DNA of 64,000 nt from CBFIDA01 sp965661085 (GCA_965661085.1 CBFIDA010000008.1:7046-71045), one strand, 5' to 3'; positions 36,825 through 47,012 are shown, counted from the stretch's first letter. Translations and numbers: made by a program. Notes: generated from the sequence alone by a model not told the origin.

Positions 36825-36888
36825 GTCAAATGCTCTTTATGAACCATATACAGTTTAACCCTCTCTGCTTTCACTGACAACACCGCCC

Positions 36889-36916
36889 TTGACTTTTTTG
36901 TAACCACATGTAAAGT
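36889..36916 (+). promoter_or_regulatory. promoter of the ZIP transporter gene
   Basis: TTGACT at 36889-36894 and TAAAGT at 36911-36916, spacing 16. The start would be near 36923, about 36 bases before the ATG. I see no clear Zur or Fur palindrome. Confidence 0.5.
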
Positions 36917-36958
36917 AACAACATTGGGCGAAATCCAGTCTTTGCCCACCAAACCATT

Positions 36959-37699
36959 ATGTTGGCGCTTGATATGATCAAAATGATGACAGCTCTTTTT
37001 ATTTTTGCCGTCGCCCTGATTGCAGGCATTTTTCCATTGCAATTTCAACGTCAAGATCGAGGCTTGGCATTTGCAGCAGGAGAAGCCTTGGCTTGTGGTA
37101 TTTTCTTGGGCGCGGGCATGATTCATATGTTGCATCATGCCATAGAGCTGGCAGCACAGGCACACATTCATTCAAAAGAAGTGTCGATCTGGCTCTCAGC
37201 CACCTTTTTGCTGATGACATGGTTGGAGCACATCGGTCGTCATCTTGAAGACCACCATCATCAGGCCAAAAATGCAGTGGTTCTGATGGCCACCTTAATC
37301 CTATCTTTGCATTCTTTCGCATCGGGTGTGGCATTGGGCATGGCGGAAGAAATGAAAACATTTTTAGTCGTGGCGATGGCAATCCTTTCACACAAATGGG
37401 CTGCAGGATTTGCATTGGCCATGCTGCTGAGTAGAACGATGATGTCAAAGCGCAACGCTTGGCTCTGGTATGGATGTTTTTGCTGCATGACACCACTGGG
37501 AATCTATGCGGGCACAGCCATCATTCCATGGTCCGACCCACATCTGTCCATGATTGCCAGTGCCATTGCCACTGGGACATTTTTGTATGTTGGCACACTG
37601 CATGGTTTGAAACGTGCTGTACTGGTAGATCGTTGCTGTGATCTCAAGCATTTCACATGGGTGTTGATTGGGTTCACGCTCATGGCCTTGATGCCTTGA
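36959..37699 (+). CDS. ZIP-family divalent metal transporter
   Basis: Inner-membrane importer of zinc, iron or related metals. Eight hydrophobic segments; the helix 4 metal site is HSFASGVALG and the helix 5 counterpart HKWAAGFAL. A His-rich loop (HLEDHHHQ) follows helix 3, as in the ZIP variable loop. 246 residues. ATG 36959 has no strong ribosome site; Met6 or Met9 are alternatives. Metal specificity cannot be read. Confidence 0.85.
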   Translation: MLALDMIKMMTALFIFAVALIAGIFPLQFQRQDRGLAFAAGEALACGIFLGAGMIHMLHHAIELAAQAHIHSKEVSIWLSATFLLMTWLEHIGRHLEDHHHQAKNAVVLMATLILSLHSFASGVALGMAEEMKTFLVVAMAILSHKWAAGFALAMLLSRTMMSKRNAWLWYGCFCCMTPLGIYAGTAIIPWSDPHLSMIASAIATGTFLYVGTLHGLKRAVLVDRCCDLKHFTWVLIGFTLMALMP

Positions 37700-37707
37700 G
37701 GCCATTA

Positions 37708-38994
37708 TTAAGTACCCGCATGCTGAGGATTTTGTAGCACTTCGAGTGCGGTGGCCGACGTTCTACGATAGAGCATACACCACGGCAATATTGCAAAGAA
37801 AACCGCCAATGCGAAAAAACTGGTCCAGCCAAAATACTGTGCAACCGAGCCAATGCTTGGCCCAACCAAGATTCTAAATCCAGCAGGTATGGCGCTTAAA
37901 AATGCGTAACGGGTGGTGGCCTGATCACAGGCGCAGCAACGCATCAACATCGTCACCACCGTCGTACTGGCCATGCCTGAAACAAAACACTCAAATATGA
38001 CGGTCAAATCGACCCATATCACCTGTGGGTTCACAACAATCGCCAGACACAAAAAGCCACACATGGCCAGGCATTGAAGGCCAAGTGTATGCGTCATGAT
38101 TGTTTTAAGCATGCGACGCTGCAAACACCATCCAGCAACCACAGCGCCCAACAACGTTGCCATGACACCAGAGACTTTGTATAAAATACCCAAATGCTCC
38201 AGGCTTAGGTGACAATGGCGTAACAGAAATGCCACCCCCATATTGACAATGAATGCATCTGAGGATTTGAACAATAGCACCAGTAGCAACAAGTGCACTT
38301 GTTGTGGCTTGGACAGTGGCAATCGCATCGCTGTTTTCCAAATCTGTCGCAAAGTCACCCTGCCTGCCTGAGCCCCATTGTGCTGGTGTCGACCACGCTT
38401 GGGCAATAAGGCACACAATATGGCCAGCGCCACCATACAACATGCTGCACCATTGAAGGCAGCTTGCCACCCATGATGATCTGCAAACACAATCAAAAGA
38501 CCACCCGTGACCATCATGGCCAAGCGGTACATGACCATACCCCCACCCGCAATCAAACCATATTTTTCAGCTGGCAACAGTTCAATGCGATAGCCATCGA
38601 TGGCAGCATCCAATGTGGCAGCACACCATGCGACCACTGCAGCAGTGATGATCAATCCCTGAAAATGCTTTGGCCCCAAACACGACATGACATACAAACC
38701 AATCGCAATGCACAAACACAAACACACCACCCATGCCACTTTGCTTTGACGACACCATGGCACAAGTTGCTTTTCAAGCATGGGGGCCCATAAAAATTTC
38801 AGCATGTAAGGCCATCCCAGTAAACTTAATGCACCGATGGCTGTCAGTTTTAAACCATCGGCCACACACCAAGCCTGAAGTGTGGCGGAGGTCAACAGCA
38901 AAGGGAAACCAGACACAAACCCTAAAAAGATCGCGGCAACATCCAATGTGCGTGATTTTGCGCCAACCTGATAGCCGAATGGCTCTTTTTTCAT
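37708..38994 (-). CDS. ampG: AmpG-like muropeptide permease (MFS)
   Basis: Major-facilitator protein importing anhydro-muropeptides for cell-wall recycling. AmpG-like features are FLGFVSGFPLLLTSATLQAW at the start, GWPYMLKFLWAP and AATLDAAIDGYRIELL. 428 residues with about 12 helices; E. coli AmpG is 491. Its start overlaps the pssA stop by four bases. It pairs functionally with the lytic transglycosylase at 8558-9505. Confidence 0.85.
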   Translation of the reverse strand: MKKEPFGYQVGAKSRTLDVAAIFLGFVSGFPLLLTSATLQAWCVADGLKLTAIGALSLLGWPYMLKFLWAPMLEKQLVPWCRQSKVAWVVCLCLCIAIGLYVMSCLGPKHFQGLIITAAVVAWCAATLDAAIDGYRIELLPAEKYGLIAGGGMVMYRLAMMVTGGLLIVFADHHGWQAAFNGAACCMVALAILCALLPKRGRHQHNGAQAGRVTLRQIWKTAMRLPLSKPQQVHLLLLVLLFKSSDAFIVNMGVAFLLRHCHLSLEHLGILYKVSGVMATLLGAVVAGWCLQRRMLKTIMTHTLGLQCLAMCGFLCLAIVVNPQVIWVDLTVIFECFVSGMASTTVVTMLMRCCACDQATTRYAFLSAIPAGFRILVGPSIGSVAQYFGWTSFFALAVFFAILPWCMLYRRTSATALEVLQNPQHAGT

Positions 38995-39707
38995 GCTTGA
39001 CCCTTGGATAAAACCAAGTCACCCAAACATCCATACAAGGTGTAGACCAGAGACACCACATACAACACCAGGGGTGGATGCACGATGATGGCAGAGAGGA
39101 AAATGGCCACCACCAAAGCCAATGGCAAACGGTAACGTCGTGGCACTTGTACATACTTCATGTGCTTAAAAGGCATTTGACTGACCATCAAAAAACTAAC
39201 CAACAACACCTGAACAATGGTCAAAACAGCATACAAACCGATGGGGGATTGATTTTCAACCAACATCAGCCAAATGTAGGTGACCATCACAGCAGCAGCA
39301 CCAGGACAGGGCAAACCGGTGAAAGTTGCCTGCGCAGCCTGAGTATTGAAACGCGCCAAACGAAGACCCGTGGCTGCAAGATAGACAAAAGCCAGACACC
39401 ATCCCAATTTGTGAAAATCAATCAGAAGCCATCGATAGCTCAGAAATGCTGGTGCCAAACCAAATGCAACCATGTCGGCCAAAGAATCGTATTCTTTACC
39501 AAAATCACTTTCACTGCCTGTCATACGTGCAACACGCCCATCCAAACAATCTGCCACCCAAGCCACCACAATACAGATGCAGGCGTTGTCAAAATGTTCT
39601 AGGCTGGCATTGGTGATGGATAAAAAACCAAAGAGCAACGTGAGTGTGGTACACAAGTTTGGTAAGCATTGCACCAAAGGCATCTTTGAAAAAACTTTTT
39701 TTGACAT
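38991..39707 (-). CDS. pssA: CDP-diacylglycerol-serine O-phosphatidyltransferase
   Basis: Membrane enzyme making phosphatidylserine, the precursor of phosphatidylethanolamine. The CDP-alcohol motif D-G-x2-A-R-x8-G-x3-D-x3-D is visible as DGRVARMTGS followed by GKEYDSLAD near residues 60-85. It is the multi-helix type II form found in many gammaproteobacteria, not the E. coli PLD-type enzyme. ATG 39707 follows AGGAG by five to six bases; the GTG at 39713 is too close. 238 residues. Four-base overlap with ampG. Confidence 0.92.
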   Translation of the reverse strand: MSKKVFSKMPLVQCLPNLCTTLTLLFGFLSITNASLEHFDNACICIVVAWVADCLDGRVARMTGSESDFGKEYDSLADMVAFGLAPAFLSYRWLLIDFHKLGWCLAFVYLAATGLRLARFNTQAAQATFTGLPCPGAAAVMVTYIWLMLVENQSPIGLYAVLTIVQVLLVSFLMVSQMPFKHMKYVQVPRRYRLPLALVVAIFLSAIIVHPPLVLYVVSLVYTLYGCLGDLVLSKGQA

Positions 39708-39713
39708 CTGCAC

Positions 39714-40217
39714 TCCTGCTTGATGTGAACGTCAAATATAACATACCTTGACCACAGTGGCCACCATTGCCACACCTTCAGTCATGCCGCTTCAACAACA
39801 GACAAAACCACGCATCCCTCACCCGACATACATGCCAGAATCTTTATACAACCAATACGACATAGGAATGCGGATGTGTCAATATCATATTCCCCATGGC
39901 GCCATTGAATGCCCCAATGACAAACAAACACTGTAACCATGTATGCAAACATGCGTGGCAGATCTGCCTGCCATGGCCTGCACCATTCACACATTTATGT
40001 ACGTCTTTGATCCATACACAGCACATTGCCCCTTGAATCAAAGGTTGCTAATGCAGGGGCTCTCAAACAATCACGCCATACACTCAACAAACCTCATCCA
40101 CATCCACCTCAATGCCATAGGGTAAGGTTACAGAAAACGCCTGCCATGTACGCATTGAAACTATGGTGTTGTGGTGCTGAATATGATAATTTATGGCTGG
40201 ACGCCAAGGAGCCAACC
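39714..40217. other. intergenic region, no supported gene
   Basis: About 500 bases between divergent pssA and the LOG gene. A plus-strand frame from ATG 39787 to TAA 39936 (49 codons) is open but has no ribosome site and no recognisable features. Nothing else is seen. Confidence 0.35.
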
Positions 40218-40874
40218 ATGCATCTCAATCCAACCCAAACACAAAAATCACTGTGGCAAGAACTCAAGTTCATGTGCAAATTTTTTCGTGAATATGCACA
40301 AGGTGTGCTGCATTTTCGAAAGCTCGGTCCCTGTGTCACCGTTTATGGTTCTGCACGATTGAAGGAAGACAATCCCTATTATCAGCAAGCCATGGACATT
40401 GGAGAACAACTGACACTGGCCGGTTTTTCTGTGATGACGGGGGGTGGACCAGGTATCATGGAAGCGGCCAATCGAGGCGCCTACAAAACCAAACATCGTC
40501 CTTCGGCAGGCTGCAGCATTTTCATTCCTTACGAACAAGCTGCCAACCCTTACACCACCATCAGTCAAAATTGTTATTTCTTTTTTGCACGCAAGTTGCT
40601 GCTGACCAAATTTTCTTCTGCATTTGTGGCACTGCCCGGTGGATTTGGGACCTTGGATGAACTTTTTGAGATGATCACATTGATCAAAACAGAGCGGATG
40701 CGCGACTACCCAATTGTCCTCGTGGGCAAGTCTTTTTGGCAACCTCTGATGGATTTCATTGGTGACAAAATGATTGGAGAAGGCACAGTCCATCGAGATG
40801 AACTGGCCATGATCACTGTCACCGACTCCATTGAAGAAGTCATTGAGGTGATTCGAGATCATGGTAAAGTTTGA
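40218..40874 (+). CDS. LOG-family (lysine decarboxylase-like) nucleotide hydrolase
   Basis: Rossmann-fold protein of the TIGR00730/LOG group, whose studied members release the base from nucleoside 5'-monophosphates. The two signatures are GGGPGIMEAANRGA and PGGFGTLDELFE. ATG 40218, six bases after AAGGAG, gives 218 residues; the frame is open for 64 codons upstream without family-like sequence. It overlaps the next gene by 14 bases. The natural substrate here is unknown. Confidence 0.85.
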   Translation: MHLNPTQTQKSLWQELKFMCKFFREYAQGVLHFRKLGPCVTVYGSARLKEDNPYYQQAMDIGEQLTLAGFSVMTGGGPGIMEAANRGAYKTKHRPSAGCSIFIPYEQAANPYTTISQNCYFFFARKLLLTKFSSAFVALPGGFGTLDELFEMITLIKTERMRDYPIVLVGKSFWQPLMDFIGDKMIGEGTVHRDELAMITVTDSIEEVIEVIRDHGKV

Positions 40875-42009
40875 CACCACCAAACACATCAAAATTTTTC
40901 ACGATGGTGATACGTTTTTCAATGCCTTGTTGCATGACGTCTCAACTGCAAAGCACCACATCAACATCGAAGTCTATAAATTCAATCTACGAGGCATAGG
41001 CATCACTTTGGCGCAAGAACTTATCCTATGCGCAGAAAGAGGTGTCAAAGTGCGTTTGTTGCTCGATGGTATAGGCAGCCTTGGCTGGGCAGGCATTTGG
41101 GCCAAAAAAATAGAACAGGCAGGCATTCAAACCAAATTATACCATCCATTGCCATGGCAATGGTGGCATCTGAGTCGGTCGGTTGCACAACTGCCATGGC
41201 TCTTGAAGTTTTTTTATCTGTTCACCACACTCAACACCAGAAACCACCGCAAAATCTTCAACATCGATGACCAAATCATTTATCTTGGCAGCTGCAACAT
41301 CTGCCCCAATCATGCTGGCACCGCCACACAAGGAAAAAATTGGCGCGACACCACCGTACGCATCGAAAATCATATGATTCATGCCGTTCAGCATGCATTT
41401 GAAAAATCTTGGGGCTCCCTGGCCTGGAAAGAACGTTGTCAACATTATTTCAGCACCATCGATCACACATGCCCATTTCATTTGAACGACACACATCTCA
41501 GAAGGCGTTATTATTTCAAATTGCTTCTGCGTAAAATTCGAAAAAGCAAGCAACGCATATGGATTTCCAATGCATATTTTTCTCCCAACAGCACCTTGTT
41601 GCGTGCGCTGACGCATGCATCAGTCAGACGGGGCATCGATGTGCGCATCATCATCCCCAAACACTCTGACATTCCCTTAATGACCACGGCATCCAGGTAT
41701 TTTTATCAGGCACTTATCCAAGCCAATGTTCAGATTTTTGAGTACGTCCCCACCATGCTGCACACCAAAACACTGATCATTGATCAGTGGGCGCTGGTGG
41801 GCACAAGCAATCTGAATCACCGCAGTTTGCTTCATGACTTGGAAGTTGATTACGCCGTCCGCAACAAAATGCTGATTCAAGAGTTGTCTCAACATTTCTT
41901 GAAAGACCAAAATAATTGTCAGAAAATCTCAGCTTTGACATTGAAAAAAATGCCATTTTGGCAAAATTTGCTGGGTCGTGTTGTCATCACATTCAAACTG
42001 ATCTTTTGA
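40861..42009 (+). CDS. phospholipase D-type cardiolipin synthase (ClsB-like)
   Basis: Two HKD motifs define a PLD-family transferase: NHRKIFNIDDQ near residue 130 and LHTKTLIIDQ near residue 300, each followed by a GS/GT-N motif (LGSCN, VGTSN). Members make cardiolipin from phosphatidylglycerol, or from PG plus PE. No N-terminal membrane helices, as in ClsB; 382 residues (E. coli ClsB 413). It overlaps the LOG gene by 14 bases, suggesting co-translation. The convergent exchanger gene ends 8 bases away. Confidence 0.85.
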   Translation: MVKFDTTKHIKIFHDGDTFFNALLHDVSTAKHHINIEVYKFNLRGIGITLAQELILCAERGVKVRLLLDGIGSLGWAGIWAKKIEQAGIQTKLYHPLPWQWWHLSRSVAQLPWLLKFFYLFTTLNTRNHRKIFNIDDQIIYLGSCNICPNHAGTATQGKNWRDTTVRIENHMIHAVQHAFEKSWGSLAWKERCQHYFSTIDHTCPFHLNDTHLRRRYYFKLLLRKIRKSKQRIWISNAYFSPNSTLLRALTHASVRRGIDVRIIIPKHSDIPLMTTASRYFYQALIQANVQIFEYVPTMLHTKTLIIDQWALVGTSNLNHRSLLHDLEVDYAVRNKMLIQELSQHFLKDQNNCQKISALTLKKMPFWQNLLGRVVITFKLIF

Positions 42010-42017
42010 TATTGCAT

Positions 42018-42986
42018 TCAATGCAGTGTGATGACGAGATAGCCCAAAAACACCACAAACAAAAGCACGCCCTCAGTACGCGTGATCAAGGCACGCTGCC
42101 TTGCTCGGCTGTATGCCATGCACCAAAGCAATACAGTCATGACACCCATGGCCACCATGTCACGTGTCAAGACGCTTTTGGCGATGGCACCGGGTGCCAT
42201 CAAGGCAGGAATGGCCACCACACCCAATACCCCAAAAATATTTGACCCTAAAACGTTGCCCAAAGCCAAATCATGATGACCTTTGCGGACACTGACAATA
42301 GAGGTGGCCAGCTCTGGCAGACTGGTGCCAACAGCCACCACCGTCAGCCCCACCAGCAAATCACTGAGACCAAAATACTGGGCATACGATTTGGCCCCAA
42401 CCACCATGCTCTTTGCAGCCAACCATGTGATCGTCAAACCAAGTAGGAACATGGCCATGCAAACCCACACACTTTTATTGACCAAATTTTGATCTGACAC
42501 AACATCTGACACAACGTGTTTGGGCATGGATTGTTGCAAGACAAATCGTGTCACCCAAACCAAGAAAAGCAACAAGGCCAACAATAAGATCATACCATCC
42601 ATTTGAGACAAGTGATGGTCCAGCAGCAAGACAAACAAGAGTCCACAAGCAAGCGTCAGCGCTGGCAATTCCCTCTGGAATAATTTTCGATGCACTTTCA
42701 GGGGCTGGCAGCAAGCTGTCAGACCAAGTACCAGACCTATATTGGCAACATACGAACCTAAGGCATTGCCCAAAGCAATGTCGGTGTGATGTTGCAATAC
42801 TGCTGCCAAGGAAACCAACATTTCAGGGATGGTCGTCGCAATGCCAACCAGGACGGTTCCAACCCACATGGCAGGCAAATTGAAGAACTTGGCAATGCCC
42901 AAAGCACCATCAACCAGCCAATCGGCCCCCATCACAAGCCCCAGCAAACCAATGGTCAGAAAAAAACTTGCGATCATCAAAGTCAT
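42018..42986 (-). CDS. calcium/sodium antiporter (CaCA family, YrbG-like)
   Basis: Ten-helix cation exchanger with the two inverted alpha repeats: ATTIPEMLVSLAAV with GNALGSYVANIGLVLGL, and AVGTSLPELATSIVSV with GNVLGSNIFGVLGVV. I chose ATG 42986, six bases after AAGGA, for 322 residues (E. coli YrbG 325); the ORF extends 20 codons upstream. The physiological ion is not known. It stands alone, not in the usual yrb operon. Confidence 0.85.
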   Translation of the reverse strand: MTLMIASFFLTIGLLGLVMGADWLVDGALGIAKFFNLPAMWVGTVLVGIATTIPEMLVSLAAVLQHHTDIALGNALGSYVANIGLVLGLTACCQPLKVHRKLFQRELPALTLACGLLFVLLLDHHLSQMDGMILLLALLLFLVWVTRFVLQQSMPKHVVSDVVSDQNLVNKSVWVCMAMFLLGLTITWLAAKSMVVGAKSYAQYFGLSDLLVGLTVVAVGTSLPELATSIVSVRKGHHDLALGNVLGSNIFGVLGVVAIPALMAPGAIAKSVLTRDMVAMGVMTVLLWCMAYSRARQRALITRTEGVLLFVVFLGYLVITLH

Positions 42987-43009
42987 GCGCATTCCTTGCG
43001 GTGTTGTTC

Positions 43010-43180
43010 TTAAATTAACGGATTCATGCCGTTTTGACAATCCCAAAACCCATACTTTGACCCTGAATTTTCATGAATCACCTCTCTTACAAAGGGTTGC
43101 ATCGCGCCCTCTTTTTGTATGAGGGTGTACTGAAAATCATGCACATCACGCTTGTGCCAGGACAAAAACCAAGCTAACAT
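43010..43180 (-). CDS. possible small protein upstream of the exchanger
   Basis: A 56-codon frame starting MLAWFLSWHKRD and ending just 23 bases before the exchanger gene on the same strand. Amino-acid composition is protein-like (aromatic, charged, two adjacent Gly/Ser patches), but there is no ribosome site and no recognised family. The opposite strand is the holA upstream region. Uncertain. Confidence 0.25.
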   Translation of the reverse strand: MLAWFLSWHKRDVHDFQYTLIQKEGAMQPFVREVIHENSGSKYGFWDCQNGMNPLI

Positions 43181-43191
43181 AAAAATTTGCC

Positions 43192-44244
43192 ATGCATCGC
43201 ATCGAAACCTTTCCAAAAACAGTTGCCGAGCGCCATCATCCTTACTTCTTGGTATCTGGAGACGATCCTTTTTTGTCGGAAGATGCCTTACAACAACTGG
43301 TCATGCGTGCACGTTTGCAACACGCTGATGTCAGCCCATCGACCATTCGCATCCAAAGTGCATCGGATTGGCCCACATTGTCGATGGCACTTGCCTCTCA
43401 ATCTTTGCTTCAACCTCAAAAAATCATCATTTGCCGCTTTAAGGCCAGCATGCTACCGGCCCAACAAGATCGTCATTTGAGAACTTGCTTGGAAAAAATT
43501 CCATCGTCCACATGTTTGTATCTGATCACACCCAAACTGACAGCAGCACAGAAAAAAAAGGCCAGCATTCAATTTTTTGATCACCAAAAAAGACATCTTG
43601 TGGTTTGGCCAATGCAAGAACGCAGCTGCCAAACTTGGATCAAACATCGTGCCAACGGACTGCACTTAGACCTGACCACTGCACAATGTGCACAACTCAC
43701 GCTTTCTTGCCAACATGAGCCCATGCAAATTGTCAATGCCTTGAACATCCTCGCCATATCCTACAGCGGTACCAAAGTACCAAACGATGCTTTGTCACAA
43801 CACTGGGGCACTGCCTCGACACACGGTATGTTTCAGATCATTGATCATGCGTTGACTGGACATTCCAATGCCTGTATGCATGGACTACAACAACATCGAG
43901 CCCAAAACAACACCCCCATTGGTCTCTTGTATGCCTTACACAAAACCATGCTGGACGCCCACACCATTCTACAGCTTGCACAAAACAAAATACCTTTAGA
44001 GCAAGCCATCAAACATGTCATCAAATGGCCCAGCAAGCAACGCTTGTATCAACAATACTTGCAAAGATCCTGCATCAAAGACATTGACCAACTTTTACAA
44101 TGCATTGCCAGAATTGAAAAAACCCTGAAGGGCGTTGACACATCCGGTCAAGTTTGGCACCAACTGGACCACTTGCTGTACACCATTTGCCATACAAAAC
44201 ACCTCAGCGCTTTACACCAGACATTTTCCAAGATCACCCGATGA
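43192..44244 (+). CDS. holA: DNA polymerase III delta subunit
   Basis: Clamp-loader subunit that opens the beta clamp. The start (FLVSGDDPFLSEDALQQL), QSLLQPQKIIICRF and the C-terminal helical collar with GLLYALHKTMLDAH fit HolA. 350 residues (E. coli 343). No strong ribosome site. lptE and leuS, the usual neighbours, are missing, so the locus has been rearranged relative to E. coli. Confidence 0.88.
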   Translation: MHRIETFPKTVAERHHPYFLVSGDDPFLSEDALQQLVMRARLQHADVSPSTIRIQSASDWPTLSMALASQSLLQPQKIIICRFKASMLPAQQDRHLRTCLEKIPSSTCLYLITPKLTAAQKKKASIQFFDHQKRHLVVWPMQERSCQTWIKHRANGLHLDLTTAQCAQLTLSCQHEPMQIVNALNILAISYSGTKVPNDALSQHWGTASTHGMFQIIDHALTGHSNACMHGLQQHRAQNNTPIGLLYALHKTMLDAHTILQLAQNKIPLEQAIKHVIKWPSKQRLYQQYLQRSCIKDIDQLLQCIARIEKTLKGVDTSGQVWHQLDHLLYTICHTKHLSALHQTFSKITR

Positions 44245-44256
44245 CAGCTGAGACAA

Positions 44257-44925
44257 TCACTCGTCTGTTGGCTGTGTGGATGCGGCATCGGTTGTTTTTG
44301 CTTTGGGTTGACTGAAGTGCATCACAGACAGTTCTTTGGCCACATAATCAGAGAGCGCGTTGGGATCATGGGAAGATTGGGTATTTTGAACAATATAACG
44401 ATGGTAAAAGTCCGTGGCCATTTTTTTACCATCGTGTTTTGCCCATACCAAAACCGGCTGATAATATACGGTCAATTTGGCATGTTGCCACCACTGCGTT
44501 TCATTATAATGCAGCAGCTGTCCCCCCATAAGCACCAAAGCCACCAATGCGACACCCCGAAGTGTGCCAAAAACAGCGCCCAAAAGGCGGTCAAAACCGG
44601 ACATGCTGGTGCATTGAACAAGCCGACCAATGATCATGCTGAAAAAGGCGCCCAACAACAACACACCTATCACCAAAGACACGACTGCCACCACACTACG
44701 CAAAGATGGCGAGTGTAAATAAGGTGTCAAAAAATCTGCAAACCACCGATTGAAATGTACAGCAGAAAAACCTGCCAAAACCCATGTGGCAATGCCAATC
44801 AGCTCTTTTAATGCACCTCGCACCACACTGATGATCATCGACAGCAGCATGATGCCAAGCAACAACCAATCAAAGCCAGAAAGTGTTTGTAAATACCCAA
44901 ATAAGGTTTGAGATTTGGTCATCAA
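44257..44925 (-). CDS. cvpA: CvpA family membrane protein
   Basis: Four-helix inner-membrane protein linked to envelope homeostasis and, in E. coli, needed for colicin V production. The family start is clear: FDWLLLGIMLLSMIISVVRGALKELIGI, then FDRLLGAVFGTLRG. 222 residues (E. coli 162) because of a polar C-terminal extension rich in Ser/Thr/Lys. Its first Met overlaps the end of the dedD-like gene. purF, often next, is absent. Confidence 0.88.
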   Translation of the reverse strand: MMTKSQTLFGYLQTLSGFDWLLLGIMLLSMIISVVRGALKELIGIATWVLAGFSAVHFNRWFADFLTPYLHSPSLRSVVAVVSLVIGVLLLGAFFSMIIGRLVQCTSMSGFDRLLGAVFGTLRGVALVALVLMGGQLLHYNETQWWQHAKLTVYYQPVLVWAKHDGKKMATDFYHRYIVQNTQSSHDPNALSDYVAKELSVMHFSQPKAKTTDAASTQPTDE

Positions 44926-45707
44926 AGATTCAACATCACAGCATTGATTTGAAAACGGTCAGACAAGCGTTGTTTGACTGCAGCCACTGAGGATGGGTTC
45001 ACCACATGCACCACCACTTTTGTGCGTAAAGGTTTGTTGGGGTCAACCATCGAACGCACATGTGCATCAAATCCTTGCTCAACCAATTCGATTTTCAGAC
45101 GCTGTGCCCGCTCCACCGATGAAAAAACGCCAACCTGCAAGATGGCCACTTTTTTTCTGATTTTTTCATCATGAGGTCTGGCTTGTTCTATGCGTGGCGC
45201 ACGCGCTTTAGATTGCACGAATGTTTGTTGACCTGATGCAACATTGGAAGGCAACTGAAACATGCGCAACGCATTGTGTAAGCGTGCAAGATGGTGTGCG
45301 GTGGCAATGAGTGCCATATGACTGGCAATTGAGGACGACGTGGGTGCAGCATGGGTGTGCACAGGCATGTTTGTAAGTTGATCCGTCGGAGCAACGTCCA
45401 AAACTTGCACATGTGTGTGTTGCATGGCAAGATCTCGAATGTGGTGACGTAGCAATTGTTGGTTTGCCAACTTTGCCGCTTGAAGGCGCTGTGCCATTGT
45501 CATGTTTTGTTGCTTCAAACGTGCATTGAGCGCATCGCGTGTGGCAATGTCTACACGCAATGCGGCAATTTCTTTACTTTTTTCACCCAAACTGACGACC
45601 GTCAACTCATGATTTCTGATGTAATGGCTGATGCCAGGTGCCAACAGTAAGCTGAACACACAGACAGCGGTAAAACCAATCACTTTGATATTTTTGAAAC
45701 GATCCAT
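44922..45707 (-). CDS. dedD: SPOR-domain protein, DedD-like
   Basis: One N-terminal membrane helix (residues 9-30), a coiled-coil-like stretch (residues 40-90), a linker, and a C-terminal SPOR domain (VAILQVGVFSSVERAQRLK onwards, about residues 187-261) that binds denuded septal peptidoglycan. Its place between folC and cvpA is that of dedD. 261 residues (E. coli DedD 220). It should localise to the division site in the periplasm. Confidence 0.8.
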   Translation of the reverse strand: MDRFKNIKVIGFTAVCVFSLLLAPGISHYIRNHELTVVSLGEKSKEIAALRVDIATRDALNARLKQQNMTMAQRLQAAKLANQQLLRHHIRDLAMQHTHVQVLDVAPTDQLTNMPVHTHAAPTSSSIASHMALIATAHHLARLHNALRMFQLPSNVASGQQTFVQSKARAPRIEQARPHDEKIRKKVAILQVGVFSSVERAQRLKIELVEQGFDAHVRSMVDPNKPLRTKVVVHVVNPSSVAAVKQRLSDRFQINAVMLNL

Positions 45708-45728
45708 GACGACTCCATTTAAAATGCA

Positions 45729-47012
45729 TTACAACCCCTGATCTTGCTTGGGTTCAGGCATCAACTGCCGAATGCGATCCACCATCAAAAAAGAACCCAT
45801 CACCACAATCACGGTGTCCAATCTATCATGTGCCAAAACCAACTCTGGGTCAAATAAAACATCGTCTTCAACCACAACGCGTGCTTGTGGCACAATTGAT
45901 AAGACATAGTTTTTCATCATCTTGGGAGTATGACTGGCACGACCATGCAATGAAAAAAAATACCAAGCATCGACACGATGTATGAATGGGTCCAAACAAG
46001 CTCGCACGTCTTTGTCTGCACCAAAACCCGCAAACACAATCATGCGTTTCTGTGGGTATGTGCTGATCAAATTTTGATACAGTTGAAGGCATGCAGCAGG
46101 ATTGTGTGCCACATCATAAACGATCTCACCATGTTGCAACACATGACGCTCAAAGCGCCCCATCAACTGAAAATCAGAAACAATCTTTTGTACCACATGC
46201 CAAGGCACAAAATGCACATCGCGCAACACTTCGACCGTTTGGTATATCGCAGCCAGACAACTTTCATGCATCATGGTGGATTTGTGGCATTTGACTGCCG
46301 TGCCTTGTGGCGTTGTGAATACCCATGAGGATCCTGATGCACAGGGCTTGACCTCAAAATCTCGGCCACGCACTCGACAAGGTATCTGGCATACAGCAAT
46401 ATGATCTTGCAATGTTTTTGGCAGACCCAGGCTGGCGTAAATGGCCGGCACATTTGATCTGAAAACACCAGACTTTTCAATGGCAATGGCATCCAAGCTG
46501 TTGCCCAGCAATGCCTGATGATCCATCGCTATGCTGGTGATGATTGCCACATCTGGATCGTAAACATTGACCGCATCAAGCCGCCCTCCAAGACCGACCT
46601 CTAGAATCAAAATATCTGGAAATCGATCAAAAGCTAATTTGACGGCTGCCATGGTGGTGTACTCAAAAAAAGTCAAAGGCGCACTCGACTTTGAAGCAAC
46701 CCATTCAAAAGCCATCACCCAATTGGCCTCTGACAACATGCTGCCCTGATACAGCAAACGCTCACGAAATGTGTGCACATGCGGTGAAGTATAAACCGCT
46801 GTGGATTGTCCATTGGCCTGATAAATCCGTGCCAAAGCATGCGCAGTTGTGCCTTTGCCATTGGTGCCCGCAATGGTGATGATGCACGTACCTGGGGGCT
46901 TCGGGAGGTGGCGCACCAAAGGCTGCAAACGCTTTAAACCCAAGTCCATTTTTTTGGGATGCAACGACTCAATATAACGTAACCAGCTGGCAAATGTATC
47001 AGGTCGTGGCAT
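45729..47012 (-). CDS. folC: folylpolyglutamate/dihydrofolate synthase
   Basis: Adds glutamate to dihydropteroate and to folates. Mur-ligase-like ATP site TIAGTNGKGTTAHALA near residue 45, then YTSPHVHTFRERL, FFEYTTMAA, EVGLGGRLDAVNV and TSIAMDHQALLG. 427 residues (E. coli 422). It overlaps accD by about 14 bases and is followed by dedD and cvpA in the conserved order. Confidence 0.95.
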   Translation of the reverse strand: MPRPDTFASWLRYIESLHPKKMDLGLKRLQPLVRHLPKPPGTCIITIAGTNGKGTTAHALARIYQANGQSTAVYTSPHVHTFRERLLYQGSMLSEANWVMAFEWVASKSSAPLTFFEYTTMAAVKLAFDRFPDILILEVGLGGRLDAVNVYDPDVAIITSIAMDHQALLGNSLDAIAIEKSGVFRSNVPAIYASLGLPKTLQDHIAVCQIPCRVRGRDFEVKPCASGSSWVFTTPQGTAVKCHKSTMMHESCLAAIYQTVEVLRDVHFVPWHVVQKIVSDFQLMGRFERHVLQHGEIVYDVAHNPAACLQLYQNLISTYPQKRMIVFAGFGADKDVRACLDPFIHRVDAWYFFSLHGRASHTPKMMKNYVLSIVPQARVVVEDDVLFDPELVLAHDRLDTVIVVMGSFLMVDRIRQLMPEPKQDQGL